Origin: Kribbella pratensis
Lineage (GTDB): Bacteria > Actinomycetota > Actinomycetes > Propionibacteriales > Kribbellaceae
Reading direction: 5' to 3'
Assembly: GCF_004365355.1 (NCBI RefSeq)
Contig: NZ_SODP01000001.1
Coordinates: 937,473-1,001,472, forward strand
Length of the DNA stretch: 64,000 bases
The position numbers were made by a program, and so were the translations under genes. Every line of letters starts with the position of its first letter. The stretch's first letter is position 1. Below the pieces are notes generated by a model. That model saw only the letters and a program-made list of their open reading frames with translations. It was not told the origin of the DNA and ran no database searches. This document shows positions 16,502 to 25,848 of the stretch, in pieces.

Positions 16502-16858
16502 ATGTCGACCGATGACACCAGTCGCCTCATGCACGCTTACTTCGAGGCACTCGGGACGGGTCACTTCAGACAGTTCCTCACGGACGATGTCACATGGACC
16601 ACGATCCAGAACGGCGCCGACATACGCGGCGCCCCAGCGGTCGAAGAGGCCATAAACGGCCTGCACGCCCGCATGTCCGATCTGAAGACCCGCCAACTTG
16701 TCCTCGCAGACGGCACGGCCTACCTCGAGGGAACCTGCGCCGGAAAGGACGGCAGACCCCGGATTCCCTACTGCGTAGCCTATGACCTTGCCGGTGATCG
16801 GATCGCCGCGATGCGCGCCTATGGCGAAATCGCGTCGTTCATGGCTCCTTCCCAATAG
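16502..16858 (+). CDS. NTF2-like / SnoaL-like domain protein
   Basis: A 118-residue protein with the cone-shaped NTF2-like fold expected from its pattern: helix LMHAYFEALGTG, FLTDDVTWT, a central IRGAPAVEEAINGLH helix and alternating beta-strands to YDLAGDRIAAMRAYGE. Such proteins are small-molecule isomerases, hydrolases or binding proteins; the pocket residues do not identify a substrate. The ATG at 16502 has GGAGAC about 8 bases upstream and is preferred to an in-frame start at 16478. Confidence 0.75.
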   Translation: MSTDDTSRLMHAYFEALGTGHFRQFLTDDVTWTTIQNGADIRGAPAVEEAINGLHARMSDLKTRQLVLADGTAYLEGTCAGKDGRPRIPYCVAYDLAGDRIAAMRAYGEIASFMAPSQ

Positions 16859-17110
16859 CCACCCGCGCGACGGCCAGCAACTACGCACCCGGGAGTGGGA
16901 ACACGACGGTGCGACGTACGGCGGGGACGAGCCGCCGGGCGAGGCGTACGGCCAGGTTGAAGACTTCGAGTACGACGACCGGGGAGACTTTCAGGCTGAC
17001 GACCTACGCGTTCCACATCGAGTTCACTGCGTCGCGGCTGACCATCACATCTATGCCCCGCCGATGATCATCCGGGTCGGGAACTCCGCGGGTGGGCTCG
17101 TTTGCCGCGT
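16859..17110. other. Intergenic stretch without a recognisable gene
   Basis: Short Arg- or Asp-rich frames exist on both strands, but none matches a family or has a credible start. It lies between the NTF2-like gene and a convergent hypothetical gene. Confidence 0.4.
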
Positions 17111-17713
17111 TCAGGCAACGAATGTTGGGTCGGTGTAGCCCATGGCGCGCATCTTTGTGGCCGAGAAGACGATGATGATCTCGTCGCCCGGAATGGCGAC
17201 CTGCTCCATTGACGGATATCGCGGGATCCCGGCCACGAACCAGACGGGGCCGGTGCTGAAGTCCAGACGCAGTGAAGTAGGAACGTCGACTACATGCGCG
17301 GCGTCGACGATCTCGCCGGTTGACCGGATGGCTGGGCCGAGTTCGAGCCGCTCCCACGATGTCGTCGTACGCAGTACTGGTGTGTTCAGGAAGCCTGTCC
17401 AACGAGATTCGCCGTCGGGGCCGATGCGTTCCGGGCCGTACTCTCCCAGGAGAAGGTGGCGTTCGATGGGTTCGGGGAAAACTTCCACACCGTAGGGGTA
17501 GAAGGTGCTGGTCCAGGTGAGAGTCACGGGGCCGGAGTCCGTGGAAAGCTGTAGACCCATGACGGCGTGGTGCCAGTCTCCGTAATCCCACCGAGCGGGA
17601 TCCGGACCGTAGTTGTGAATGTCCCAATAGTCCACCGCGTGGATGCGAAGCCCTTCAAGCGCCTGCACCTTCCGGTCAAAGGTGGCCCGTGCGTCGGGGT
17701 CGTCGACTGTCAC
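17111..17713 (-). CDS. Hypothetical protein
   Basis: A 200-residue soluble protein rich in Trp, Tyr and Pro. It starts with a helical segment (ATFDRKVQALEGLRIHAVDY) followed by what looks like a beta-rich domain (VTLTWTSTFYPYGVEVF, then LRLDFSTGPVWFVAGIP), ending with EIIIVFSATKMRAMGY. No catalytic motif or family is recognised. The even hydrophobic pattern and length argue that it is intact, unlike several neighbours. Confidence 0.65.
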   Translation of the reverse strand: MTVDDPDARATFDRKVQALEGLRIHAVDYWDIHNYGPDPARWDYGDWHHAVMGLQLSTDSGPVTLTWTSTFYPYGVEVFPEPIERHLLLGEYGPERIGPDGESRWTGFLNTPVLRTTTSWERLELGPAIRSTGEIVDAAHVVDVPTSLRLDFSTGPVWFVAGIPRYPSMEQVAIPGDEIIIVFSATKMRAMGYTDPTFVA

Positions 17714-17748
17714 CAGGTCATAGTGCCCGAACCGGAGGCCCTGTCAGA

Positions 17749-17770
17749 CGAAACGCACTCTCATGCGGCA
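17749..17770 (+). repeat. Dispersed intergenic repeat, copy C
   Basis: CGAAACGCACTCTCATGCGG differs from copy B by one base over this length. It lies in the gap between two minus-strand genes. Confidence 0.5.
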
Positions 17771-17784
17771 GATCCTCGGCCGGC

Positions 17785-18858
17785 TCAGCGTGAATCTGAT
17801 CCGCGGACTTGGCGCACGATGACGAAGCTCAGGAGTAGGAGGCCGAGGATGAGGGATACGAGAGGGATCCAGAGAGAGATCGCCTGGAGCTGCGCTGCCT
17901 TCGCCTGGTAGCCACCTTCGGCAATGTTGTTTTCCTTGACGCCCTTGACGTTCTTGTGCACGGTGGCGTCGTCGTAGGCGATGGTGACCTTGGTGGCGGT
18001 GAGTTTGTCCTCGCCCTTGTACGCGATGGTCGCGAGCTGCTGCTCCTGGCCCTTGATGATGGCTCCGGTCACAGGCTCGATCCACAGGGTCCGCGTGTTC
18101 TGGTAGGTACGCTGCACCGCGACGGACGGTTTGCTGGGGTCGTCGACGAGCGCGCCCGGGACCATGAGCGCCTTCGCCACCGGGATGTTCTGCTTCGGGA
18201 TCACCTGCTCGAAGACGTACACCTTGAGCCCGTCCAAGTGCTCAACCCGCTTGTAGTCGATCGGAAAGGCCTTGCGCAGCGTCGTGTCCCAGAAGGTGTA
18301 GCTCTTCTTCTCCGTACCGAACGGGAACTTCAGCACCAAACCCTCATGGCCCTGGAAAAGCGCGCTGTTCCGGTTCGGCTTGAGCCGGTCTGCCTTGTCC
18401 AGCGTGGTGGTGATGTACTCGCCGCTGTTGTCGTTGCCGGTCGGGTTCCAGCGCACCGCCTCACCGGTCTTCGCGTCCAGCACGACCCGCTCCTGGACAA
18501 AACTCAACGGCATCTCGGCCGTCTTGGAGGCATCGTCGGGGAACTGGTAGTTCTTCGAGTCGTCGGTCACCACCGCGGTGTCGAAGACGACCACCTTGCG
18601 GTTCAGCGCCTTGCTGATCTTGTCGGCCGCGACGACATCGCCGCGGACGGTGCGGCGCGCCTCGAGATCGACGTGGTCCTTCTGCTTCAGGTCCGCGGCG
18701 CTGAAGATTGTGGCGTCCGCCCCGGTCGACACGGTGTGCGCGACCTGCCCTGGGGGCGCGACCGCCAACGTCGGGTATGCGTAGAACCTGGCCAGCGCCG
18801 CAACGCCGATGAAGAACACTCCAAGCCCCACCAGCGCCGCACGACTACGAGTCCCCAC
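17785..18858 (-). CDS. DUF3068 / PorA-family membrane protein
   Basis: A 357-residue protein with an N-terminal membrane anchor (about 7-30), a large beta-rich extracytoplasmic domain and a C-terminal membrane helix (about 325-350), the standard DUF3068 layout. Family features include VFDTAVVTDDSKNY, FVQERVVLDAKTGEAV and LWIEPVTGAI. Relatives in mycolate-containing genera are linked to envelope and porin-like functions, but the role elsewhere is unknown. GTG start with GGGAGGGG about 5 bases upstream. It is divergent from the GT-C-like gene, at the edge of the polysaccharide locus. Confidence 0.85.
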   Translation of the reverse strand: MGTRSRAALVGLGVFFIGVAALARFYAYPTLAVAPPGQVAHTVSTGADATIFSAADLKQKDHVDLEARRTVRGDVVAADKISKALNRKVVVFDTAVVTDDSKNYQFPDDASKTAEMPLSFVQERVVLDAKTGEAVRWNPTGNDNSGEYITTTLDKADRLKPNRNSALFQGHEGLVLKFPFGTEKKSYTFWDTTLRKAFPIDYKRVEHLDGLKVYVFEQVIPKQNIPVAKALMVPGALVDDPSKPSVAVQRTYQNTRTLWIEPVTGAIIKGQEQQLATIAYKGEDKLTATKVTIAYDDATVHKNVKGVKENNIAEGGYQAKAAQLQAISLWIPLVSLILGLLLLSFVIVRQVRGSDSR

Positions 18859-18954
18859 TGCATCCCCTCCCGGTCTGTGCGCGGGACGCTACCAGCGGGT
18901 AGCGGCCTTGACCAGACGCCGAGTACGACGAGTTCGAAACGGCCCGGACTGGCA

Positions 18955-18960
18955 TATAGT
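18955..18960 (+). promoter_or_regulatory. -10 element TATAGT of the glycan locus
   Basis: TATAGT ends 8 bases before the ATG at 18969, so the transcript is leaderless or nearly so. Confidence 0.55.
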
Positions 18961-18968
18961 CGCGGCCC

Positions 18969-20729
18969 ATGAGGGGGATCTCAGGGCGGCCGGCGACGCC
19001 GGAGACATCGGTTCTCCGCGGTGTGCTGGTCGCTGTCGCGGTGCTGCAGGCGGTCGGGCTCGGCCTGCTCGCACGCCGCGGCTCCTGGTTGACCGACGAC
19101 CTCGAGTTCCTGGTCCAGGGCGACCGCGGATTCGCGCCGAAGGAGCTGCTGACCCCGCTCAACGACCACATCGCCCCCGGCCTGCGGCTCGTCTACGCGG
19201 CCTTCGCGGCGATCGCGCCGCTCAACCACGACGTCACGATCGGCTGGCGGATGGCGATGCAGGCGATCGCGACCGTGCTGATGGGCATGCTGCTGCTCCG
19301 GATCCTCGGCCTGACCTGGTGGGTGGCCATCGGTACGGCGATCTACGCGCTGGTGCCGGTCAGCATGCCGTCGTTCCTGTCGCTGTCGAGCGGCGTGAAC
19401 AACCTGTCCGCCCACGTCTTCGGCCTTCTGTTGCTTCATGCAACGATCGACTGGTACGGCGGGCACCGCCGCCGGGCCGTTGCCTACGGCCCGCTGTCGC
19501 TGCTGATCTCGCTGGCCTGCTGGGAGAAGTCCGGCCTGATCCTCTGCACAGCCGTTGCCCTTGCCCTCTATCTGCGCGACGAGCCGTTCCGCAACTGGCT
19601 GCGCCGTACCTTGCCGTACGCCGCCGCGCTCGGCCTCGCCGTCTTGGGATTCGGAGTCCTCTACCTGACCAGCGGCAACCCATCGGCCGGTCGCGTGCCA
19701 TCGCCGGCGGACCTTGGCCGACTGGTCGCGCAGAGCTTCGAGGTGCCGTTGACCGCGGTCGTCGGCGGTCCCTGGCGATGGGCCGATACCGGGCAGGTGT
19801 TCAGCCTCGCCGACCCGCCGATCGCAGCAGTCGTGCTGGGGGGACTGGTCACCGCTGTGCTGCTGGCCGTCGCATGGCGGCGAGACCGCCGCGCGCTGCT
19901 GCTCTGGGGCGCGGTGCTCGGCTACGTCCTCGCGACGGTCGCGCTCCTGTCGTACGGCCGGTTCGGCGTCTTCGGATCCGTCTTCACCGTGCACTACCAC
20001 TATTGGTCCGATCTCTCGATCCCGCTGACGCTGGCCGTCGTACTGACCGCCCAGAACCTACGGATCGTGGTTCCGGCCGTGGTGCTGACCGGAGCCCTCG
20101 CCGGAGTGGTGGTGTCCGACGCCGGGTTCGCCGATGAGTGGGGTAAAAACCCGGCCAAGGCGTACTTCGCGACCGTCGATGCTGAGCTGGATCGCACCGG
20201 GCCGAACGTGAACCTCTGGGACACGACGTTGCCGCCACCGATGGGCAGCGCGCTCATGTCCGACCGACGGCTGTCGCCGGTACTGCGGATGGCCGGACGG
20301 CGCTTCCAGCTACAGGAACCGGGCAGTGAACCGCTGCTCGTCGACGACAGCGGTCACATCCGGCCGGCCCAGTTCGTCGTCTGGTCCAGGGACAAGCCGA
20401 CTGCGCAGCCGAACAAATTCTGCAGCCTGTTGCTGCACGGGAACGGACCGTTGGTCATCCCGCTGGTCCCGACGCGGGACGAGGTGGCGACCGCCGAGTG
20501 GTTCGTCCGGGCCGCCTACTTCTCGAACCGCGAGAACCAGGTGTCCGTCGAGTTGGTCGACGACGCGGGCCGGGTCGCGGCGCTGCCGGCCAAGAACTGG
20601 CCGGGCGGGGTGGGCACGATGTACTTCGGTCCGTCGGAGCGGATCCGCGCCACCCAGCTGCGACTGCGTTCCACCGATCCCGCGACCAACCTGTGCGTTG
20701 CGAACCTCGAGATCGGACTGCCCCGATGA
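18969..20729 (+). CDS. GT-C-like polytopic membrane protein with C-terminal beta domain
   Basis: A 586-residue protein with about ten hydrophobic helices up to residue 400 and a soluble domain of about 180 residues behind them. The first loop carries LTDDLEF, an acidic pair placed like the catalytic Asp of GT-C glycosyltransferases that use polyprenyl-phosphate sugars. The C-terminal part (NRENQVSVELVDDAGRV, then LRLRSTDP) looks like a beta-sandwich. It probably adds a sugar to an envelope glycan outside the membrane, an inference from fold and context. It overlaps the next gene by ATGA. Confidence 0.65.
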   Translation: MRGISGRPATPETSVLRGVLVAVAVLQAVGLGLLARRGSWLTDDLEFLVQGDRGFAPKELLTPLNDHIAPGLRLVYAAFAAIAPLNHDVTIGWRMAMQAIATVLMGMLLLRILGLTWWVAIGTAIYALVPVSMPSFLSLSSGVNNLSAHVFGLLLLHATIDWYGGHRRRAVAYGPLSLLISLACWEKSGLILCTAVALALYLRDEPFRNWLRRTLPYAAALGLAVLGFGVLYLTSGNPSAGRVPSPADLGRLVAQSFEVPLTAVVGGPWRWADTGQVFSLADPPIAAVVLGGLVTAVLLAVAWRRDRRALLLWGAVLGYVLATVALLSYGRFGVFGSVFTVHYHYWSDLSIPLTLAVVLTAQNLRIVVPAVVLTGALAGVVVSDAGFADEWGKNPAKAYFATVDAELDRTGPNVNLWDTTLPPPMGSALMSDRRLSPVLRMAGRRFQLQEPGSEPLLVDDSGHIRPAQFVVWSRDKPTAQPNKFCSLLLHGNGPLVIPLVPTRDEVATAEWFVRAAYFSNRENQVSVELVDDAGRVAALPAKNWPGGVGTMYFGPSERIRATQLRLRSTDPATNLCVANLEIGLPR

Positions 20730-21937
20730 AAGTCCGATTCCCGGCGCTGGACGGGCTACGTGCGATCGGGGCGCTCGCCGTCCTGACCACCCACGTCGGG
20801 TTCCACACCGGCGCGTCGCTGAACGGCCCGTTCGCCGGACTGCTGGCCAGGCTGGACGTCGGTGTCGCGATCTTCTTCGCGATCTCCGGGTTCCTACTCT
20901 GTCGTCCGCATTTTGCCGCCTGGTTCGAAGGCACTCCGCGACCCAGGACGACGCCGTACCTGCGGAACCGCGCGCTGCGGATCCTGCCCGCGCTGTGGAT
21001 CGCTGTCCTGCTTGCTGCGCTGCTCCTGCCGCACAATGCCGACGTCACGTGGGTCATCTATCTCCGGCACGCAACGCTGACGCAGATCTACCTCGACGGA
21101 CCTCCTGCGGACGGTCTGACCCAGCTGTGGAGTCTGTCGACCGAGGTCGCGTTCTACCTGCTGCTGCCGTTGCTGGCGAGGCTACTGACCGGCCGCAGCC
21201 GCCCGAGCCGGCGTGGTGTCGCAGCGCGTCTCTCCGCACTCGTGGTGCCAGTGCTCGTCGGTCCTGTCTGGATGGCGTGGATAACGGCGACCGAACATCC
21301 GCGGGCCGGCTTGTGGTTGCCCGGGTACGTCGGCTGGTTCGCGGTCGGCATGGGATTCGCCCTCTGGCAGGTGGCGCATCAATACGGCGTTCTCGCCACC
21401 CCGATGCTGATGACTCTGGCCAAAGTGCCTGGCACAGTGTGGACCGCGGCCGTAGCCCTGCTGATGATCGCGACCACTCCTCTGGCCGGCCCGTACAACC
21501 TGACGGCGCCGTCTGCCGGACAGGCGTTCATGAAGACGCTGCTCTACACAGCCGTCGCAGCCTGCGCCCTCTTCCCTGCGCTGACGCCGACACCACGATC
21601 CGCTCGGGTTCTGGGCGGCCGGGCGGGACATGTCGCCGGTGACATCTCCTACGGAGTGTTCGTCTACCACCTGATCGTGCTCGGCCTGGTCGAGCGGGTC
21701 ACTGGTTACACCTTGTTCAGCGGGCACTTCGTCCTGCTCTTCCTGCCCACACTGGTGATCTCCGCTCTGGTTGCCGCGTCCAGCTACTACGGGATCGAGC
21801 GACCCATCATGCGCCTGGGTAGGCGGGACAGGTCGTACGACGTCTCGCCCGCGAGCAGCGCCGACGCACAGCCGAACAGCACCGACGCCTGGACCACGAC
21901 CGAGGTCACTCCGGCGTGTCCGCCCGGCCAGGGCTGA
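20726..21937 (+). CDS. Acyltransferase 3 family protein (OafA/YrhL-like)
   Basis: A 403-residue membrane O-acyltransferase with about ten helices that acylates exported sugars. Family motifs are at the start: FPALDGLRAIGALAVL, FFAISGFLL with the key Gly-Phe-Leu, and RALRILPALW. Later WSLSTEVAFY matches the conserved region seen in this family. The start is set by coupling (ATGA) to the GT-C-like gene. The last 50 codons run 151 bp into the 3' end of the convergent AftD gene and encode a polar, low-complexity tail after ERPIMRLGRR. Confidence 0.9.
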   Translation: MKVRFPALDGLRAIGALAVLTTHVGFHTGASLNGPFAGLLARLDVGVAIFFAISGFLLCRPHFAAWFEGTPRPRTTPYLRNRALRILPALWIAVLLAALLLPHNADVTWVIYLRHATLTQIYLDGPPADGLTQLWSLSTEVAFYLLLPLLARLLTGRSRPSRRGVAARLSALVVPVLVGPVWMAWITATEHPRAGLWLPGYVGWFAVGMGFALWQVAHQYGVLATPMLMTLAKVPGTVWTAAVALLMIATTPLAGPYNLTAPSAGQAFMKTLLYTAVAACALFPALTPTPRSARVLGGRAGHVAGDISYGVFVYHLIVLGLVERVTGYTLFSGHFVLLFLPTLVISALVAASSYYGIERPIMRLGRRDRSYDVSPASSADAQPNSTDAWTTTEVTPACPPGQG

Positions 21938-24900
21938 GCCGCGGCCACCAGTGTCCCCGCGCCTACCGCAGTCGCCACCAACCCGAAGGCGATGCGTCGC
22001 GGTACCACCTGGGAGCAGACGGCCGCAGCAGCGACCGCAGCGACGCCTACCCACCCTGACATGAACATGCCGGCGACCAGTCCGATGCCGACAACGACCC
22101 AAGCCCGTGGACGGCGTCTTCCGCTGGAAGGCTCAGGTCCTGCCCGCCGCGACAGCAGTCCGATGCCCAGCACAAGCAGGCAGGCCAGCAGACCCACGAG
22201 CAGACCGGTCCGGTAGCCACGGTCCGGTCCGAAGCGTGCGGTCACGACCTGCTCGGCGCTCGCCGGAAGGATCCAGCCCTGCTGCCAACCGCCGACCCGA
22301 ATCGGCGTGAGCTTGTGCCCGCTCTCGTCGTACGCCTCCCACCCCGCGTTGTAGTTCTGCGCGACCGCCAGCACCGACTGCTCGTCCCTTGCGGGTACTT
22401 CGGTGCTCAGCTCGGCCGGACTCGAGCGCACGACGTCGACGCTCCGCTCGGGCGGCGCATAGCCTGACGTCAGCGCCCGGACGGTCAGCTTCGCCCGGAC
22501 CGGAACGAATCCACCGCCGGCCAGGAAGTCCACGGTGCGGCGTCCGGCCCGGAGCAGTACGCCGGAGTCCTTCCCGCAGGCCGTGAACGGCACAGGCCTG
22601 CGCTGCAACAGGTCCCGCACCGTGGCCTTGACCTGTGTGTCCACCGGTACCCCGTCGACCCGGACCCGGGGTCCGTAGCCGCAGACAGCGCCGGACCGGC
22701 CGTTCGGGTCGAGTGCCTTGCGCAGGTCGTCCGCTCCGACGAGTCGCACCTCGGCAACGCCGACCGGAGCGGTGCGCGCGATACCCGTGGCGGAGTCGAA
22801 GTCCAGCAACGGCTTGGCGCGGGTGAACTTCACCTCGACGGCCCGAGCTGTCCGCGCCGCGAACCGTACGTACCCTTCCGGATCGACCGCGGCGTGTGTC
22901 GGCGGCCCGCCGTCGAAGGAGAGCTCCACCTCTGTCGGCCGGGATGCCGTCAGGTACGGATCGGTCAGGAACTGCAGGGCGGTCACGCTTCTCCGTGCGG
23001 GCAGCCGCAGCGCGAGCCGCGGTGCGGTGTCGTCCGGAGCAGCTACCCAGCCGGTCCCGAGATCACGGTCGACAGCCGCGCCCGGCCGGCCCTCGGGTGC
23101 TGCCACAGCCCGGGAGGACGCGGTGGCCGTGATCGATCCCGGCACGACCAGCAGCCGCTCCAGCCCGTCGCCGTCCTTCGGCAACCCAGTACCGAACAGC
23201 TGGTACGTCGCGCTGTGCGGTACCTCGACGCTCCGCTGCAGCCCGGTAGGCTCCTCCGAGTCCGCGGCCTGGCTCTCGCTGCACAGCGGCCGCGTACCGA
23301 CGTGCAGGCAGGCCGACCGCCCGATCTGCTGGTTCGTGAACACCAGCGCGCTCGGCTGTCGGTCAGGCGCCGGTACGACAAGCCTGTTCGCGGCCGTCAT
23401 ACCGGGCAGGGTCACCTCGGCGATCGACACCCCGTTCGGGTCCTTGCCGTCGGTGGTCGCGATGCTGAGACGGAGCCGCTGCGTCAGGCCCGGCGGCGCT
23501 GGTAGGTGCTGTGGGTCGCCCGTTCCCGCCACCACCGATGTCAGTGCTCCCGCGTCGGTCTCCACCCGCAGCGTCCGCACCGGTTCAGTCGTTGGCGCGA
23601 CCAACGAGAACTGCACGCTCAGGCCGTCTATCGGGCGCGGGGCGGCGAACGTGAGCTCGAGCCACTCGCCGCTGGCGCGACCGAACCGCCCCGAGATCCA
23701 CCGCGTCGACGGATCGCCGTCCACGGCCGCGAACGACCCGTTGCCGGCGCCGGTGTGCAAGGACGCAGCGGCGTCTGCGGCCGACGAGGACGCGCGGACG
23801 TCGACGAGGTCGCCGTTCCAGGCCCGAGTCGTCTCCTTTCCGTCGACGGCGTACCCGAGGGCTCGCCGGCCCTGCGTGCCGGGATCGGACGCCGTCAGAA
23901 CGGGGGAGTAGTTGTTGGCGGGCCGGCCGAACGACACCTCCCGGCGCTGCACGCCATCGGTCTGGATCAACGGCAGATCGCTGAGTTTCCCCGCGGCATC
24001 GGGCGATGTGACCGCGCTGCGGTCGCCACCCAGCGCCGTCAACGCGGCCGGCACGTCTTCGGGCGCCCCTTGGACCTCGACCAGCCGGGACCGCGGCAGC
24101 AGTACGCCGGAGCTCGTCTCGCCCGCGTCATAGATCTCGACGCTCGGGTACGGCAGCCGCGTGTGGCCGTCGAGCGTCGCGTCCGGCTGCTCGATCGTGC
24201 TGCCGGTGACCGGCCCGAACTGCGCGACGCGGTCGATGCCTGCGTCGGCGAGGCTCTCATGGACGGCGAGCAGCGGTGTCGCCTGCGCGTCGTACCGCAG
24301 GTCGTTGCGGATCACGACGTACCGGACGCCGGCTCGGGTCAGCGCCTGGCGCAGGGTCGCGTCGCCCACCCCGGAGCCGAGGTGTCGTTCGATCTCGTCG
24401 AGCCACCGCGTCGCTCCCGCGGACCCGAGCGGTACTGCGTCGCGCACCGCCATCGGTCGCTTCAGCAACGCCTGGAACGGTTCGTCCTTGGTCGAGCCCC
24501 AGGTGAAGTCCGCGAACGACGAGGCCGGCACGACGAGTACCGAACCCGGTCCGGGCTGCCGGTCGAGCCAGGCTGCCGCGTCACGCCAGTAGGCCGGGAC
24601 AGCGACGTACCCCTCGTGTCTGGGCAACTGGCCGAGAAGGGCCGGTGTTGCCGCCGAGACGATCAGACAGGCGACGAGCACGGGTACGACGCGGCGGTAG
24701 AGCCCGCGCGCAGTCGCCAGTTGGGTGAGTCTTTGCAGGGCGTGCGCCGCAGCCAGCGCCAGCGGCAATCGCACGACCAGCTCGAACTTGTGCGTGTTGC
24801 GAAGTGCTGCGAGCGGTCCGTCGAGCAGGTCGTGCAACTGCGGTGCCAGCGGCGAGCCGGCCGCACCCGCGTGTCCCAGCGTCAGCAGCAGGAGCCCTAC

Positions 24901-25848
24901 GACGAAGGACAGTTGGAGAAAGCCGCGGTGGCGCAGCGAGCTCATTCCTAGCCCGAGCAGACCGACCAGAGCGATCGCTGCACTGACCAGGATCAGCGTC
25001 GGCTGCGTGACGTACAGCCAGCCGGCCGGCCAGCTCGGTCCGCCACCGCCGGACAGGAAGTTCAGCCACTGCGACGTACCGCGGAACGACTCGAACACGC
25101 TCGCCATACCGGTCGTCACGGCAGCGTCTTCGATCCAGTCGAGGAATGGTGGGCTGTACCGGCCGAGCAGTACCAGCGGCACGAGCCACCAGAGCGAGAC
25201 AGCAGCGACGCAGCCGAGCCAGGCCGCGGTGACCTTGATTGTGCCGCGCCTCGTGATCAGCCAAAGCGCAGGAAGAACCAGTGTCGCGCCAGTCGCCACA
25301 GCGTTGACTCCACCGACAAGCGCGAACGCTACGGCAGACCAGCTGACCCGCCACCAGGTGGAGCGCCCCGTCGGCGTGACGAGCGGCAGGAGGACCCACG
25401 GTGCCATCGCCATCGGCCATACCTCGATCGAGGTGATCGAAAGCTCGCCGAGCATGCGGGGGCTCACGGCGTACAGCAGTGCGGCGGCGAAGCGAGTCCA
25501 CGGAACGCCGTACTGTAAGGCGTTGCAGAGCTTCCAGACACCGACGAAGGCGACGCAGAGGACTACCGACCACCACAGGCGCTGTGTGATCCAGCCAGGC
25601 ACGGACACGGTGTCGAGCAGCCAGTGGAACGGCCCCATCGGCAGCAGGTAGCCATACGCCTGGTTCTGCAGCTGGCCGAAGGCGCCTTGCGGGTCCCACA
25701 GGTGCAGAGCTCGCCCGAGGAAGGCGCCCGGTCCCGCGGTGAGGTCGAGCTTGGTGTCCGGCACGATCTTGCCGGGCGCCTGGTGGAAGCACAGCGCGAC
25801 CAGCGCCAGGCAACCCACGATGACTCGAGCCCGCCAGATGACCTTCAT
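21787..25848 (-). CDS. aftD: AftD-like alpha-(1->3)-arabinofuranosyltransferase (DUF3367)
   Basis: A 1353-residue GT-C enzyme. The N-terminal part (1 to about 410) has about ten helices and the family pattern PDTKLDLT, WDPQGAFG, NQAYGYLLPMGPF. A long extracytoplasmic part follows with two discoidin-like (F5/8 type C) modules, recognisable at AVDGDPSTRW (about 711) and AVDRDLGTGW (about 927), and C-terminal helices from about 1219. In mycobacteria AftD branches arabinogalactan and lipoarabinomannan from decaprenyl-phosphoarabinose. Here the same chemistry on a different glycan is inferred. Its ATG overlaps the methyltransferase stop by 4 bases. Confidence 0.88.
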   Translation of the reverse strand: MKVIWRARVIVGCLALVALCFHQAPGKIVPDTKLDLTAGPGAFLGRALHLWDPQGAFGQLQNQAYGYLLPMGPFHWLLDTVSVPGWITQRLWWSVVLCVAFVGVWKLCNALQYGVPWTRFAAALLYAVSPRMLGELSITSIEVWPMAMAPWVLLPLVTPTGRSTWWRVSWSAVAFALVGGVNAVATGATLVLPALWLITRRGTIKVTAAWLGCVAAVSLWWLVPLVLLGRYSPPFLDWIEDAAVTTGMASVFESFRGTSQWLNFLSGGGGPSWPAGWLYVTQPTLILVSAAIALVGLLGLGMSSLRHRGFLQLSFVVGLLLLTLGHAGAAGSPLAPQLHDLLDGPLAALRNTHKFELVVRLPLALAAAHALQRLTQLATARGLYRRVVPVLVACLIVSAATPALLGQLPRHEGYVAVPAYWRDAAAWLDRQPGPGSVLVVPASSFADFTWGSTKDEPFQALLKRPMAVRDAVPLGSAGATRWLDEIERHLGSGVGDATLRQALTRAGVRYVVIRNDLRYDAQATPLLAVHESLADAGIDRVAQFGPVTGSTIEQPDATLDGHTRLPYPSVEIYDAGETSSGVLLPRSRLVEVQGAPEDVPAALTALGGDRSAVTSPDAAGKLSDLPLIQTDGVQRREVSFGRPANNYSPVLTASDPGTQGRRALGYAVDGKETTRAWNGDLVDVRASSSAADAAASLHTGAGNGSFAAVDGDPSTRWISGRFGRASGEWLELTFAAPRPIDGLSVQFSLVAPTTEPVRTLRVETDAGALTSVVAGTGDPQHLPAPPGLTQRLRLSIATTDGKDPNGVSIAEVTLPGMTAANRLVVPAPDRQPSALVFTNQQIGRSACLHVGTRPLCSESQAADSEEPTGLQRSVEVPHSATYQLFGTGLPKDGDGLERLLVVPGSITATASSRAVAAPEGRPGAAVDRDLGTGWVAAPDDTAPRLALRLPARRSVTALQFLTDPYLTASRPTEVELSFDGGPPTHAAVDPEGYVRFAARTARAVEVKFTRAKPLLDFDSATGIARTAPVGVAEVRLVGADDLRKALDPNGRSGAVCGYGPRVRVDGVPVDTQVKATVRDLLQRRPVPFTACGKDSGVLLRAGRRTVDFLAGGGFVPVRAKLTVRALTSGYAPPERSVDVVRSSPAELSTEVPARDEQSVLAVAQNYNAGWEAYDESGHKLTPIRVGGWQQGWILPASAEQVVTARFGPDRGYRTGLLVGLLACLLVLGIGLLSRRAGPEPSSGRRRPRAWVVVGIGLVAGMFMSGWVGVAAVAAAAVCSQVVPRRIAFGLVATAVGAGTLVAAAQPWPGGHAGVTSVVVQASVLFGCASALLAGETSYDLSRLPRRMMGRSIP

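Noticed and set aside
16028..16888. 286-codon minus-strand frame over the NTF2-like gene
   Set aside because: Composition is that of an antisense shadow and it covers the better-supported NTF2-like gene.
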